NCBI GenBank assembly: GCA_964385015.1
Contig: CAYLLS010000001.1
Coordinates: forward strand, 124,001 to 188,000
From: CAYLLS01 sp964385015
GTDB taxonomy: Bacteria; Myxococcota; UBA727; JABDBI01
Direction: 5' to 3'
DNA length: 64,000 bases
The stretch's first letter is position 1. Every line of letters begins with the position of its first letter. Positions 45,455 to 54,749 of this stretch are shown here, piece after piece. The notes beneath the pieces were generated by a model that saw nothing but the letters and a program-made list of their open reading frames with translations, was not told where the DNA came from and ran no database searches. A program made the position numbers and the translations under genes.

Positions 45455-46313
45455 TAGTGTTCCTTATATTTTTTCTTTCTAAGTATTTCATTATTACAAT
45501 TAATATGAATAATAAAAATAATATTGTTAAAGCTATAAATTTAGTAATTTTGAAAATATATGTTCCGTAACGATGTGAATCTGAAAAATAATGAAAACAG
45601 CTCAATATAAGTTTGTCAACTTTAGAAGTAACTTTTTGATTAGATGCATTAATTATAGCTTTTGTGATTTTATCAGCATCGAATTGTATCCCATAAAATA
45701 TTTGTATAATTTGTCCTTGTGATGATAGTAGAAATACTCCTGCAGAGTGTATGTATTCTTTAGACATTATATCATATTTAAATTGGAACCCTATTTGTTG
45801 TGTTAATAAATTGATATTATTTTTATTTCCTGTTAAAAATGGCCAAATATTATCATTAGATTGTAATGATTTATCATGTAATGTAGTTAAATAATTTTTT
45901 CTTTTTTGTTGAGCTAAATGATAATTTTCATTATGATTAATGCTAATGCTTATTATATTAAAGTTTTGACCTATCATTAAATGTATATTTTGTATAGTTT
46001 CAGATAATGCATTTAATAATAGATTGCATAACATAGGACATTTATAGTAACCTAAAGTTAATATAATGGCTTTATTTTGTTTAAAATAATGTGATAATGT
46101 TCTAGTTATTCCATTATGATTTATAAATGGTGTATTTAAAGAAATAAATTTGCCTGAATAATTTAAGATGTCAGTATTTTGCATTATTGGTGGAATTGCA
46201 TGTTTTGATTTTATTATATCATTTTTAAATGTATAAGATATCATAATACTTAATAGACATATTAATATAGCTATCCCAGATGATATAATTGCTACAAGTT
46301 TTTTATTATTCAT
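45438..46313 (-). CDS. SCO1/SenC copper chaperone for cytochrome oxidase
   Basis: Delivers copper to the CuA site of the neighbouring oxidase. The 291 residues start with a membrane anchor (about 6-27). A thioredoxin-like domain follows, with the copper motif CPMLC (92-96) and the third ligand His in YIHSAGVFLL near 190. A second hydrophobic segment near the C terminus (LTILFLLFILIVIMKYL) gives it two anchors. Its end overlaps ctaC by 17 bases, so it leads the oxidase operon. Confidence 0.93.
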   Translation of the reverse strand: MNNKKLVAIISSGIAILICLLSIMISYTFKNDIIKSKHAIPPIMQNTDILNYSGKFISLNTPFINHNGITRTLSHYFKQNKAIILTLGYYKCPMLCNLLLNALSETIQNIHLMIGQNFNIISISINHNENYHLAQQKRKNYLTTLHDKSLQSNDNIWPFLTGNKNNINLLTQQIGFQFKYDIMSKEYIHSAGVFLLSSQGQIIQIFYGIQFDADKITKAIINASNQKVTSKVDKLILSCFHYFSDSHRYGTYIFKITKFIALTILFLLFILIVIMKYLERKNIRNTNGKQQ

Positions 46314-46372
46314 ATTGTATAGAATGATATTGTATGATTGTAAATACGTTTAATTTAATAAATTATATAATA

Positions 46373-47452
46373 TTAAACTGCATTATTAATAAAAATTTTT
46401 TTTGATTTAATTTTATTGATTCTTGATAACGCTAATGTTTTAGCTGTAGTTAATGTATTAACATGATTTTTACTTGATATTGTAAATATTTTATATACTG
46501 TATCAAAAATTTTTTCTGTTTGTTTTAAAGCTTTGTTTTTATTGTATCCTTCTAATTCATTAGCAACATTAATTAATCCTCCAGCACTAATTACAAAATC
46601 TGGAGCATATAATATATTTTTGTTGTATAATTGAGTAGCATGTTTGTCTTCATCTTCTAATATATTGTTAGCACATCCAGCTATGATAGCGCATTTTAAA
46701 TATGGTATTGTATTATCATTGATAACACCACCTAATGCACATGGTGCAAATATATCTGATTCAGTTCTATAGATCATATCATGTTGTATGATTTGTATTG
46801 ATGGATATGAGTTAATTGTTTTTCTTATATTGTCATGGTTAATATCAGAAGCTATTATTATTGCTTTTTCAGCCATTAAATATTTAATTAAGTTAAATCC
46901 TACATGTCCTAGACCTTGAATGGTTATTCTTTTTTTGGTTAAAGAATCATTGCCTGTTAATTTTTTAATTGAAGCTTTCATTCCATGATATACTCCAAAT
47001 GCAGTTACTGGAGCTGGATTTCCAGAACCACCAAGTTCATATTTTAATCCAGTTACGAAATTAGTTTCTGTATGTACTGCTTCCATGTCATCTACTGTAG
47101 TTCCTACATCTTCTGCTGTAATATATCTTCCTCCTAATGATTGTACAAATTTTCCAAATGTCTTGAATAATGCTCTTGTGTTTATTGTTTTAGGATTATT
47201 AATGATTACAGATTTACCACCGCCTAAGTTTAATCCAGCAATTGATGCTTTATATGTCATGCCTCTAGATAGACGTAAAACATCTATTAAAGCTTCGTCA
47301 TCATTGTCATATGATAGCATTCTGCATCCACCTAATGATGGGCCAAGCATGGTATTGTGTATAGCAATAATGGCTTTTAATCCAGATATTTTATCATAGC
47401 AATAAATAACTTGTTCATGTTCATTTTTGGAAATTTCTTTAAATAGTGACAT
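46373..47452 (-). CDS. Leucine (Glu/Leu/Phe/Val) dehydrogenase
   Basis: NAD-dependent oxidative deamination of branched-chain amino acids to 2-oxo acids. I choose the ATG at 47452, with AGGA about six bases before it; an earlier ATG nine codons upstream is not supported. The 359 residues show GGCRML, the catalytic Lys region MTYKASIAGLNLGGGKSVI, YITAEDVGTTVDDM, a GLGHVGFNL nucleotide fold and FAPCALGGVIND. Length and wording fit leucine dehydrogenase better than the phenylalanine or valine types, but substrate choice cannot be read securely. Suggests leucine, valine or isoleucine as fuel. Confidence 0.92.
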   Translation of the reverse strand: MSLFKEISKNEHEQVIYCYDKISGLKAIIAIHNTMLGPSLGGCRMLSYDNDDEALIDVLRLSRGMTYKASIAGLNLGGGKSVIINNPKTINTRALFKTFGKFVQSLGGRYITAEDVGTTVDDMEAVHTETNFVTGLKYELGGSGNPAPVTAFGVYHGMKASIKKLTGNDSLTKKRITIQGLGHVGFNLIKYLMAEKAIIIASDINHDNIRKTINSYPSIQIIQHDMIYRTESDIFAPCALGGVINDNTIPYLKCAIIAGCANNILEDEDKHATQLYNKNILYAPDFVISAGGLINVANELEGYNKNKALKQTEKIFDTVYKIFTISSKNHVNTLTTAKTLALSRINKIKSKKIFINNAV

Positions 47453-47788
47453 AATGATCCTGTTTATGTTAATAGTCATAATTTTAACTAACTATATTCT
47501 ATATTTTATAGACTATCATTAATTGTTTTATAAATAAATATGTTTTGTATATTTTTTTTAAAAAAAAAGTTATTGTATTATTTATTGTTCGTTTAATATT
47601 GTATTATATTACAGTAATTTTGTTTTGAATTATACATACTGGATTATCATTTCTTATTAAAGTTTTTTTTCAAAATATGCTTAATGTTGTATATTTAATA
47701 AATAATTTTAAAAATAATGTGTTATTTTTATTGAAAATATTAAAATCAACAAAAATGGATATATATAATTTTTTATTTAATTTAAATC
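47453..47788. other. AT-rich gap without a convincing gene
   Basis: Between the Leu dehydrogenase start and the tRNA-Lys promoter I see only AT-rich DNA. It includes a T8A9 palindromic tract at 47552-47568 and scattered TATAAT-like words that cannot be assigned. The longest same-direction frame is 46 residues (47677-47817) without a Shine-Dalgarno site. Confidence 0.6.
47552..47568. repeat. T8A9 palindromic tract
   Basis: Eight T followed by nine A. It could act as intrinsically bent DNA or a weak bidirectional terminator. In a genome this AT-rich it may also be chance. Confidence 0.4.
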
Positions 47789-47817
47789 TTGCAAAAAATA
47801 TAAGCTTAAGATATTAA
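47789..47817 (+). promoter_or_regulatory. Candidate promoter for the tRNA-Lys/tRNA-Glu pair
   Basis: TTGCAA at 47789-47794, a 17-base spacer and TATTAA at 47812-47817 place a start about 38 bases before tRNA-Lys. The two tRNAs are only ten bases apart and probably cotranscribed. Confidence 0.4.
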
Positions 47818-47861
47818 TGATTTAAATTAAGATAATGATTATGTTAAAATTAATTATGATG

Positions 47862-47934
47862 GGGTTGTTAGCTCAGTTGGTAGAGCAGTGGACTTTTAAT
47901 CCATTGGTCCCGAGTTCGAGTCTCGGACAGCCCA
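47862..47934 (+). tRNA. tRNA-Lys (TTT)
   Basis: Cloverleaf with acceptor GGGTTGT/ACAGCCC, D arm GCTCAGTTGGTAGAGC, anticodon loop CTTTTAA (TTT), a GAGTTCGAGTCTC T arm and discriminator A. It is a substrate of MnmA, encoded at 40689. CCA is not encoded. Confidence 0.96.
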
Positions 47935-47944
47935 TTGTTTGGAT

Positions 47945-48016
47945 GTCTCCATCGTCTAGAGGTTAGGACATCGCCCTTTCACGGCGGCAACAGGGGTTCA
48001 AATCCCCTTGGAGATA
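47945..48016 (+). tRNA. tRNA-Glu (TTC)
   Basis: Acceptor GTCTCCA/TGGAGAT (closing pair G-T), D region GTCTAGAGGTTAGGAC, anticodon loop CTTTCAC (TTC), T arm GGGGTTCAAATCCCC and discriminator A. Begins ten bases after tRNA-Lys. Confidence 0.95.
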
Positions 48017-48080
48017 TTTTATAACAATGCAAAACTTAAATTTTATAAATTTTTTAATATAATTTAAAATGATATTATGT

Positions 48081-48109
48081 TTGTAGTTATTATATATTTA
48101 TGTTATAAT
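48081..48109 (+). promoter_or_regulatory. Promoter of the peroxiredoxin gene
   Basis: TTGTAG (48081-48086), exactly 17 bases, then a perfect TATAAT (48104-48109). The start falls near 48116, about 28 bases before the ATG at 48144. Confidence 0.55.
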
Positions 48110-48143
48110 ACCTTCTATAATAAACTTGAGGAGAATTAAATTT

Positions 48144-48740
48144 ATGTCTATGATTCAGAAGCCAGCTCCATTTTTTAATGCTGAGGCTGTATTGTCTAAT
48201 GGGGATTTTGCTAAAATATCTTTATCTGATTTTATAAATAAACATTATCTTGTGTTATTTTTTTATCCGTTAGATTTTACATTTGTATGTCCATCTGAAA
48301 TATTATCTTTTTCTAATAAAATAATAGATTTTAATAAAAGAAATACTAAGATTTTAGGTATTTCAGTTGATTCGTGTTATAGTCATTATCAATGGAGAAA
48401 TACATCTGTTATGTCTGGTGGTATTGGAGAAATTGCTTTTCCATTAGTATCTGATATTAGTAAAAAAATATCACGAGATTATAATGTATTAATTAATGAT
48501 TCTGTTGCATTAAGAGGTACGTTTATTATTGATAAAAAAGGAATTATTCGTCATGTAACATTAAATGATTTGCCTATTGGTCGTAATATGAATGAAGTAT
48601 TAAGGATTGTAGATGCGTTGCAATTTCATGAAAAACATGGTGAAGTTTGTCCAGCAGGTTGGACTACTGGGAAACCAGGAATGAAGCCTAATGCTAATGG
48701 CGTAAAGGATTATTTAAAACAAAATGCTAATAAATTATAA
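48144..48740 (+). CDS. 2-Cys peroxiredoxin (AhpC/Prx1 type)
   Basis: Thiol peroxidase that removes hydrogen peroxide and organic peroxides. I start at the ATG at 48144, with GAGGAG about ten bases upstream; a TTG 18 bases earlier is unlikely. The 198 residues carry the peroxidatic Cys49 in DFTFVCPSE and the resolving Cys169 in GEVCPAGW, so it is a typical 2-Cys enzyme with the C-terminal extension. No dedicated reductase lies beside it. It fits an oxygen-respiring cell. Confidence 0.95.
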   Translation: MSMIQKPAPFFNAEAVLSNGDFAKISLSDFINKHYLVLFFYPLDFTFVCPSEILSFSNKIIDFNKRNTKILGISVDSCYSHYQWRNTSVMSGGIGEIAFPLVSDISKKISRDYNVLINDSVALRGTFIIDKKGIIRHVTLNDLPIGRNMNEVLRIVDALQFHEKHGEVCPAGWTTGKPGMKPNANGVKDYLKQNANKL

Positions 48741-48823
48741 TTTTATTATACAATTTTACATTTTCTAATATTAAAATAATTTTATAGTTTTTATTAAGGA
48801 ATATTTATTAAATAGGATGTTTT

Positions 48824-49996
48824 ATGGTAAAACCTATAAAGTTATTTTGTAAAAACAATATTAATAACAAAATTTATTTATTTATTTTTGTCTTGCTGTT
48901 TGTTTATGTTGTTTTTTTGTTGAAAATAGTTTTATTGCCATTTTTTTTATCTGTATTATGTGCTTTAATATTTAATCCATTAGTTACAAGGATTAGTTCG
49001 ATTAAAATTTATGGACGTAATATTCCTCGTTGGTTTTCAGTTATTATCATTTATTCTTTAATGGCAACTATTGTTATTTTAATATTGTTGTTTTTTATAC
49101 CAGTGATTTATCATGAAGTTATTAATTTAATTAATGAATTAACTATAATTGTAAGTAATATTGATGATGATATGGTCAGATTATACGCGCAACGGATTGG
49201 TGATTTTTGTAAAAAACATAATATTCCAATTGATATTATGCCTGTTAATTATATAAATTCTTTATCAACATCATCAATAAATTCTAATGAAAATTTAATT
49301 TCATTTAATTTAACACATATGTTTAATATATTATATAATAAACTTATGCAATATGGTCATTATGAATTTTCAGATATTATATTTCAATTGCAAAGTATTT
49401 TACTTAGTATTATTGATTTTTTTTTGCAGTTTATTTTAATGTTCATGATTACTGGTTTTTTATTAATAGATAATAAAAGTATTTATAATTTGATTAGTAT
49501 ATTAAATAAGAAAAGTTGCAATAATAATTTAAACAATGTTTTGAATAAGATAAATGTTGGTTTATTAGGAGTAGTTCAAGGTCAAGTTTTAATTTGTTTA
49601 TTAAATGGATTATTAACATTTTTAGGTCTTTTAATTTTACATGTAAAATTTGTCTTTTTATTGGCTACATTAGCTGGAATATTTAGTTTAATACCAATTT
49701 TTGGTAGCATTATAAGTACTATTCCAATTTGTTTAGTTGCTTTAACTAATTCTGTTTATACTGCTTGTTTTGCTTTGATATGGATTGTTATTATACATAT
49801 TGTGGAAGCCAATATTTTAAATCCTAATATTATGGGCACTTCTGCTAAGATACATCCTGTATTAATAGTTTTATCTTTAATTATAGGAAAATATCTTTAT
49901 GGTATGATAGGAGCTATGATTGCGGTGCCAATTATAAGTATTATTTTAAGTGTGTTGTATTCTTGCATTTCTATTTTAGATGATGATAGTAAGTGA
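48824..49996 (+). CDS. AI-2E family permease (PerM/YhhT-like)
   Basis: An integral membrane protein of 390 residues. It has N-terminal helices (about 18-50, and again near 65-95), a polar middle section, and a C-terminal bundle with the family's GVVQGQVLICLLNGLLTFLGL, IPIFGSIISTIPI and LNPNIMGTSAKIHPVL motifs. Members have been linked to autoinducer export or to Na+/H+ exchange; the substrate here is unknown. AGGA lies about seven bases before the ATG. The next 230 bases hold only the V-ATPase promoter candidate. Confidence 0.9.
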   Translation: MVKPIKLFCKNNINNKIYLFIFVLLFVYVVFLLKIVLLPFFLSVLCALIFNPLVTRISSIKIYGRNIPRWFSVIIIYSLMATIVILILLFFIPVIYHEVINLINELTIIVSNIDDDMVRLYAQRIGDFCKKHNIPIDIMPVNYINSLSTSSINSNENLISFNLTHMFNILYNKLMQYGHYEFSDIIFQLQSILLSIIDFFLQFILMFMITGFLLIDNKSIYNLISILNKKSCNNNLNNVLNKINVGLLGVVQGQVLICLLNGLLTFLGLLILHVKFVFLLATLAGIFSLIPIFGSIISTIPICLVALTNSVYTACFALIWIVIIHIVEANILNPNIMGTSAKIHPVLIVLSLIIGKYLYGMIGAMIAVPIISIILSVLYSCISILDDDSK

Positions 49997-50130
49997 TATA
50001 TATGATAGTTTATATTACAATATATTGTATGTTATGAAGGAAAATATATGTTTTATATATTAGTTTATATAATAGAAATATATGATCATGAATTTTTTAT
50101 TAGTATATAAAAATAATAATTTTTTAAAAC

Positions 50131-50158
50131 TTGCTTTACAAAACAGTTGATTTAATAT
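50131..50158 (+). promoter_or_regulatory. Candidate promoter of the V-ATPase operon
   Basis: TTGCTT (50131-50136), a 16-base spacer and TAATAT (50153-50158). It leaves a leader of about 60 bases before atpE. Confidence 0.4.
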
Positions 50159-50227
50159 ATAAATGCTCAAATTAAAAATTTTAGATTATTTTTTTTGTAA
50201 ATTGTATATGGGAGCATAGTTATTATA

Positions 50228-50857
50228 ATGATAGATCATACTGTTGGGTTATCTAAGCTCATTTATAGATTAAAAAATGATGGTGTTGTAGCTGGAGAAA
50301 ATGAACGCAATAAAATTATAGATAATGCTCAAAAGCAATCTAAAACTATTATATGTGATGCGCAAATTAAAGCAGATAAGATAATTAGAGAGACTAATAG
50401 ACAATGTGAAATAAAAAAAAAAAAATTAAATTCTGAATTAAAAATGGCTGCTAGAGATTTTATATTGGAGTTTAAAAATAAATTAAAAAATAATGTTATT
50501 TTACCTGTTGTTGAATCTAAAGTTAAAGATGTTTTTATGCAAAAAAAATTTTTAGAGACTTGTATTAAAGATATATGTTTAGAAAGTATAAAACAAGATA
50601 ATTGTACTATAAAAGCAATAGTATCTTCAGATATGAAAGAGAAATTAAATATATATTTTAAATCTTGTTTAAGTAAGAAAATAATGGAAAAATCTTTGCC
50701 TATATTAGAAAAACAGGATGGATTATTAGGATTTAAGTTAAAAATAGGCAATAAAAATTTTGTATGGGATTTTACTTGTAAATCTATTGCTTATGAAATA
50801 GCTTGTTTAGTAGAGCCATCAATGCAGTTATTTTTATTTGATCAAAAGAATCATTAA
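50228..50857 (+). CDS. atpE: V-type ATPase subunit E
   Basis: Peripheral stalk subunit linking the catalytic head to the membrane part. The 209 residues begin with a long charged helix (KIIDNAQKQSKTIICDAQIKADKIIRE style, about 30-85) as in other E subunits, then a compact C-terminal domain ending near the QLFLF segment. Identity rests on helix pattern, length and position as the first gene of the operon. The Shine-Dalgarno site is weak (GGAG about 13 bases upstream). No separate G subunit gene is seen. Confidence 0.85.
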   Translation: MIDHTVGLSKLIYRLKNDGVVAGENERNKIIDNAQKQSKTIICDAQIKADKIIRETNRQCEIKKKKLNSELKMAARDFILEFKNKLKNNVILPVVESKVKDVFMQKKFLETCIKDICLESIKQDNCTIKAIVSSDMKEKLNIYFKSCLSKKIMEKSLPILEKQDGLLGFKLKIGNKNFVWDFTCKSIAYEIACLVEPSMQLFLFDQKNH

Positions 50858-50904
50858 TTTTATAGTGTTATATTTTAAGTATTATATTTTTTTATTGGAA
50901 CAAT

Positions 50905-51594
50905 ATGTCTTTAAGTTATTTTATAACTAGTTTACCTAGATTGCAGCGCAATCAATGTTTACCTATAACATCAGAAATGTTTATAAAGCGTTTGGAGTAT
51001 TCTATTGATTGTTCTGTTGAAATTGATTTGCAATTGCTTTTATTATTAGATCATATAAATAATCAGATTAGAAAAAAAACATTATTGATAAATAATAAAT
51101 TATTTCATTTGATTATGAGAAAATTTCAATATAAAGTGATTCACACTGCTAAATCAGAGTTTTTTAAAAATTTTATTAGTTTTTTAGTTAATTTACATGA
51201 AGTTATTGCTGTTATTTTAGCAAAAGAACATCGTATGAATAAAAAGACATATGTATATCAATTAAATGGACGTTTTGATTCATGTTCTCAAAAAATTATG
51301 CATTTTTATGATAGTGAAGGTGCAGGTATATCTAAAAGATTTTCTTGGTATAGTAAACTAAAAGCAACAATATTACAAAATGATTTTTTATTAATAGAAA
51401 AATATATTAATACTATGAAATTAAATGCCATGAATAGATTATTACATAATAACTTGTTTTCTATTGATTATATAATTTTTTATTATTTTAAGATAATTAT
51501 ATTTGAAAGAGAGATGATATTTAATTATAATGAAGGCAAAAAAATATTAGATTTAATTTTAAGTTATCATTCAGAGGAATTAAATGAAAACTGA
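50905..51594 (+). CDS. DUF2764 protein of the V-ATPase operon (probable C-subunit equivalent)
   Basis: In chlamydial-type V-ATPase operons a DUF2764 protein sits between atpE and atpA, where other operons have subunit C. This 229-residue protein has the family opening (SYFITSLPRLQRNQCLPITSEMF-like), is helical and polar, and has a KRFSWYSKLK segment in the middle. The function of DUF2764 is unproven; filling the central-shaft C role is inference from position. Its end overlaps atpA by 11 bases, with the atpA ATG inside its last codons. Confidence 0.82.
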   Translation: MSLSYFITSLPRLQRNQCLPITSEMFIKRLEYSIDCSVEIDLQLLLLLDHINNQIRKKTLLINNKLFHLIMRKFQYKVIHTAKSEFFKNFISFLVNLHEVIAVILAKEHRMNKKTYVYQLNGRFDSCSQKIMHFYDSEGAGISKRFSWYSKLKATILQNDFLLIEKYINTMKLNAMNRLLHNNLFSIDYIIFYYFKIIIFEREMIFNYNEGKKILDLILSYHSEELNEN

Positions 51595-53374
51595 AGGGAT
51601 TGTGATAGGAATTAATGGGAATATGGTTACAGCTAAATTTAATGACAGTGTTCGTATGAATGAAGTTGGATTTATTCATGTTAAAGTAAAAAAAAACAAT
51701 AAAAATATAATAGAAAAATTAAAGGCTGAAGTAATTCGTATTAGACAAAATTTATGTGATATGCAAGTTTTTGAAACTACTAATGGTATTATTGCTGGAG
51801 ATTTAGTTGTTTTTACTGGTATTCTTTTATCTATAGAGTTAGGACCTGGATTATTATCTAATGTATATGATGGATTAGGAAACCCATTGAATCAATTAGT
51901 TGATAAAGTTGGTAATTTTTTACATAGAGGTATATATGTCAATACTATTAATCGTGAAAAAAAATGGTATTTTAATCCTATTGTAAATGTTGGTGATAAA
52001 TTATATGCTGGTGAAGCTATAGGGACTGTAAAAGAGGGGAAATTTATTCATAGAATTATGGTTCCATTCAATATTATTGGCAAAGTTATAATTGAACGTA
52101 TAGTCTTACGGAATAAGTATAATGTTGTTGCAATTTTGGCTGAAGCTAGAAGTGTTGTTAAAAATAATGTGATAAAAATTTCTATGTTACAACAATGGCC
52201 TATTAAAAAACCTATACAAAGTTATGTTAAACGTTTATTGCCTAATAAACCATTAACTACATCTGTGCGTATAGTTGATTCATTATTTCCTATAGCTGAG
52301 GGTGGTACTGCATGTATTCCTGGACCATTTGGTTCTGGCAAAACTGTCTTTCAACAATCTGTTTCTCGTTATGGTGATGCTGATATTGTTATTGTAGCAG
52401 CTTGTGGTGAACGAGCTGGTGAAGTAGTAGAGACATTGCGTGAATTTCCTATGCTTGTTGATCCTAAAACAGGTTGTTCATTAATGGAACGAACTATTAT
52501 TATTTGTAATACTTCATCTATGCCAGTAGCTGCTCGTGAGGCTTCTGTATATACTGCTATTACTATAGCAGAATATTATAGGCAAATGGGATTACGAATT
52601 TTAATTCTTGCAGATTCTACAAGTAGGTGGGCTCAAGCATTGAGAGAAATGAGTGGTAGATTAGAAGAAATACCTGGAGAAGAAGCTTTTCCAGCTTATT
52701 TGGGCTCATTAATTTCTGCTTTTTATGAAAGAGCTGGTATTGTTGAGTTAAAGGATTTTAAATTAGGTGATAGTATAGGTTCTGTTACAATGATTGGAAC
52801 TGTTTCACCAGCAGGTGGCAATTTTGAAGAGCCAGTTACTCAATCAACATTAGCAGTTGTAGGCTGTTTTTTAGGATTAACATATGCTCGTTCGTATGCT
52901 AAAAGATTTCCGGCAATTTCACCTATGGATTCTTGGTCTAAATATTTATATGTGATGAAAGATGAATTAAGTAAGATATATTATCCAGAATGGGTAGATG
53001 ATATTCAATGGGTAAGTAGATATTATATTGAAGGACAGAAAATTGGTGATCAAATGAAAGTAGTTGGTGAAGAAGATTTATCTTTAGAAGAATTTGTGCA
53101 TTTTTATAAATCTGAGTTTTTTGATGCAGTTTATTTACAACAAAATGCATTTAATGATGTAGATGCTTCGCCAAATGCTATTAGAACTTCTAAAAGTTTA
53201 AAGTTAGTTATAAAAATTCTTAAACATGTTTTTGTATTTAAAGATAAGGTAGAAGCATTAAATATATTGCAACAAATTATTACATTATTTAAAGAATTAA
53301 ATTTAACAAAATTAGAAGTAACAGCATATACTTCTTTAACTAATGAAATTAGTACATTGTTAAATAATTATTAA
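51584..53374 (+). CDS. atpA: V-type ATPase catalytic subunit A
   Basis: ATP-hydrolysing or -forming subunit. The 596 residues include the beta-barrel domain, the A-specific bulge insert (about 110-200), the Walker A GPFGSGKT (247-254), CGERAGEVVE, LADSTSRWAQALREMSGRLEEIPGEE in pieces, and GSVTMIGTVSPAGG. It is the V/A-type A subunit by its bulge domain, not an F-type beta. GAGGA precedes the ATG. It is highly conserved compared with the drifted stalk subunits. Confidence 0.98.
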   Translation: MKTEGIVIGINGNMVTAKFNDSVRMNEVGFIHVKVKKNNKNIIEKLKAEVIRIRQNLCDMQVFETTNGIIAGDLVVFTGILLSIELGPGLLSNVYDGLGNPLNQLVDKVGNFLHRGIYVNTINREKKWYFNPIVNVGDKLYAGEAIGTVKEGKFIHRIMVPFNIIGKVIIERIVLRNKYNVVAILAEARSVVKNNVIKISMLQQWPIKKPIQSYVKRLLPNKPLTTSVRIVDSLFPIAEGGTACIPGPFGSGKTVFQQSVSRYGDADIVIVAACGERAGEVVETLREFPMLVDPKTGCSLMERTIIICNTSSMPVAAREASVYTAITIAEYYRQMGLRILILADSTSRWAQALREMSGRLEEIPGEEAFPAYLGSLISAFYERAGIVELKDFKLGDSIGSVTMIGTVSPAGGNFEEPVTQSTLAVVGCFLGLTYARSYAKRFPAISPMDSWSKYLYVMKDELSKIYYPEWVDDIQWVSRYYIEGQKIGDQMKVVGEEDLSLEEFVHFYKSEFFDAVYLQQNAFNDVDASPNAIRTSKSLKLVIKILKHVFVFKDKVEALNILQQIITLFKELNLTKLEVTAYTSLTNEISTLLNNY

Positions 53375-53444
53375 ATATTATTGCATATATATGCAAATAT
53401 GAATCACTATTATGTTTAATATAAGTTTATTAAGGATTTAAAAG

Positions 53445-54740
53445 ATGAAAAAATTATATTGTAAGATTGATGAAATTGTTGGTCCAGTTGTTCGTTTGAA
53501 AGCGAAAGGCATTTCTTATGGGGAATTAGCGCAAATTTTTTTAAGAGATGGTAGTAAGACTTATGCGCAAGTGATAAAAATAAATGATGATAATGTTTCA
53601 TTGCAAGTTTTTGCAGGTTCACGTGGTGTAGGGACGAATGATGAGATAGAATTTTTAGGCAAACAGGTTCAATTAATTTTTTCTAAAACTAATTTAACTG
53701 GTAGGATATTTAATGGAATAGGTCAGGCTATTGATGGAAAATCAGAAATTTGTGATGGAAAATTAGTTGATATTGGTGGGCCATCATTTAATCCTGTATG
53801 TAGAATTATACCATCTAAAATGATTCATACAGGCATTCCAATGATAGATACTTTTAATACATTGGTTGAGAGTCAAAAATTACCTATTTTTAGTGTAGCT
53901 GGAGAACCATATAATGTTTTATTGGCTCGTATTGCATTACAAGCAGAAGCTGATATTATTATTTTAGGAGGTATGGGTTTAAAATATGATGATTATTTAT
54001 TTTTTCAACAGGAATTAAAAGAAAATAAAGAAAAAACTATTATGTTTATTCATACAGCATCAGATCCAGTTGTAGAATGTATTATGGTGCCAGATATGGC
54101 ATTAAGTGCTGCTGAGCGTTTTGCTATATTAGGGAAAAGAGTATTGGTGTTATTAACTGACATGACATCATTTGCTGATTCTATGAAGGAAATTGCTGTA
54201 GCTATGGAAAAAATACCTGCTAATAGAGGATATCCAGGTGATTTATATTCTCAATTAGCTTCGCGTTATGAAAAAGCTGTTGATATTCAAAATTCAGGAT
54301 CTATTACTTTATTAACAGTGACAACTATGCCAGGTGATGATGTTACTCATCCTGTTCCAGATAATACTGGTTATATTACAGAAGGTCAATTTTATTTAAA
54401 AAATGGTGTTATAGATCCATTTGGATCATTATCTCGTTTAAAACAATTAGTCAATAATAAGACAAGGGATGATCATGCTCCATTAATGAATTTAATGATT
54501 CAGTTATATGATTCATGTAAAAAAGTTCGTCAACAACAATCTATGGGATTTAGTATATCGAAATTTGATAAGCAGTTATTGAAATATGGGATATCTTTTG
54601 AGAAGAAAATGATGGATTTAAAAGTTAATTTGTCATTAGAACAGCAATTAAATTTAGGATGGAATATTTTATCAGCATATTTTCATCATGATAAATTAGC
54701 TATATCAAGAAAGATGATAGATAAATATTGGCCTAAATAA
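53445..54740 (+). CDS. atpB: V-type ATPase regulatory subunit B
   Basis: Non-catalytic nucleotide-binding partner of subunit A in the head. The 431 residues show the typical B features: GRIFNGIGQAIDG, HTGIPMIDTFNTLVESQKLPIF without a P-loop Lys, LTDMTSFADSMKEI and YPGDLYSQLASRYEKA. The ending KYWPK is usual. AAGGA lies nine bases before the ATG. The 70-base gap after atpA is the second-largest inside the operon. Confidence 0.97.
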   Translation: MKKLYCKIDEIVGPVVRLKAKGISYGELAQIFLRDGSKTYAQVIKINDDNVSLQVFAGSRGVGTNDEIEFLGKQVQLIFSKTNLTGRIFNGIGQAIDGKSEICDGKLVDIGGPSFNPVCRIIPSKMIHTGIPMIDTFNTLVESQKLPIFSVAGEPYNVLLARIALQAEADIIILGGMGLKYDDYLFFQQELKENKEKTIMFIHTASDPVVECIMVPDMALSAAERFAILGKRVLVLLTDMTSFADSMKEIAVAMEKIPANRGYPGDLYSQLASRYEKAVDIQNSGSITLLTVTTMPGDDVTHPVPDNTGYITEGQFYLKNGVIDPFGSLSRLKQLVNNKTRDDHAPLMNLMIQLYDSCKKVRQQQSMGFSISKFDKQLLKYGISFEKKMMDLKVNLSLEQQLNLGWNILSAYFHHDKLAISRKMIDKYWPK

Positions 54741-54749
54741 TATGAGTAT

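Noticed and set aside
47677..47817. A 46-residue plus-strand frame upstream of tRNA-Lys
   Set aside because: No Shine-Dalgarno site, AT-driven composition, and it runs across the better-supported tRNA promoter. Length is within chance for such DNA.
50329..50751. A 140-residue minus-strand frame inside V-ATPase subunit E
   Set aside because: It is fully antisense to atpE, which is fixed by its operon position and helix pattern. No start site or family is visible.
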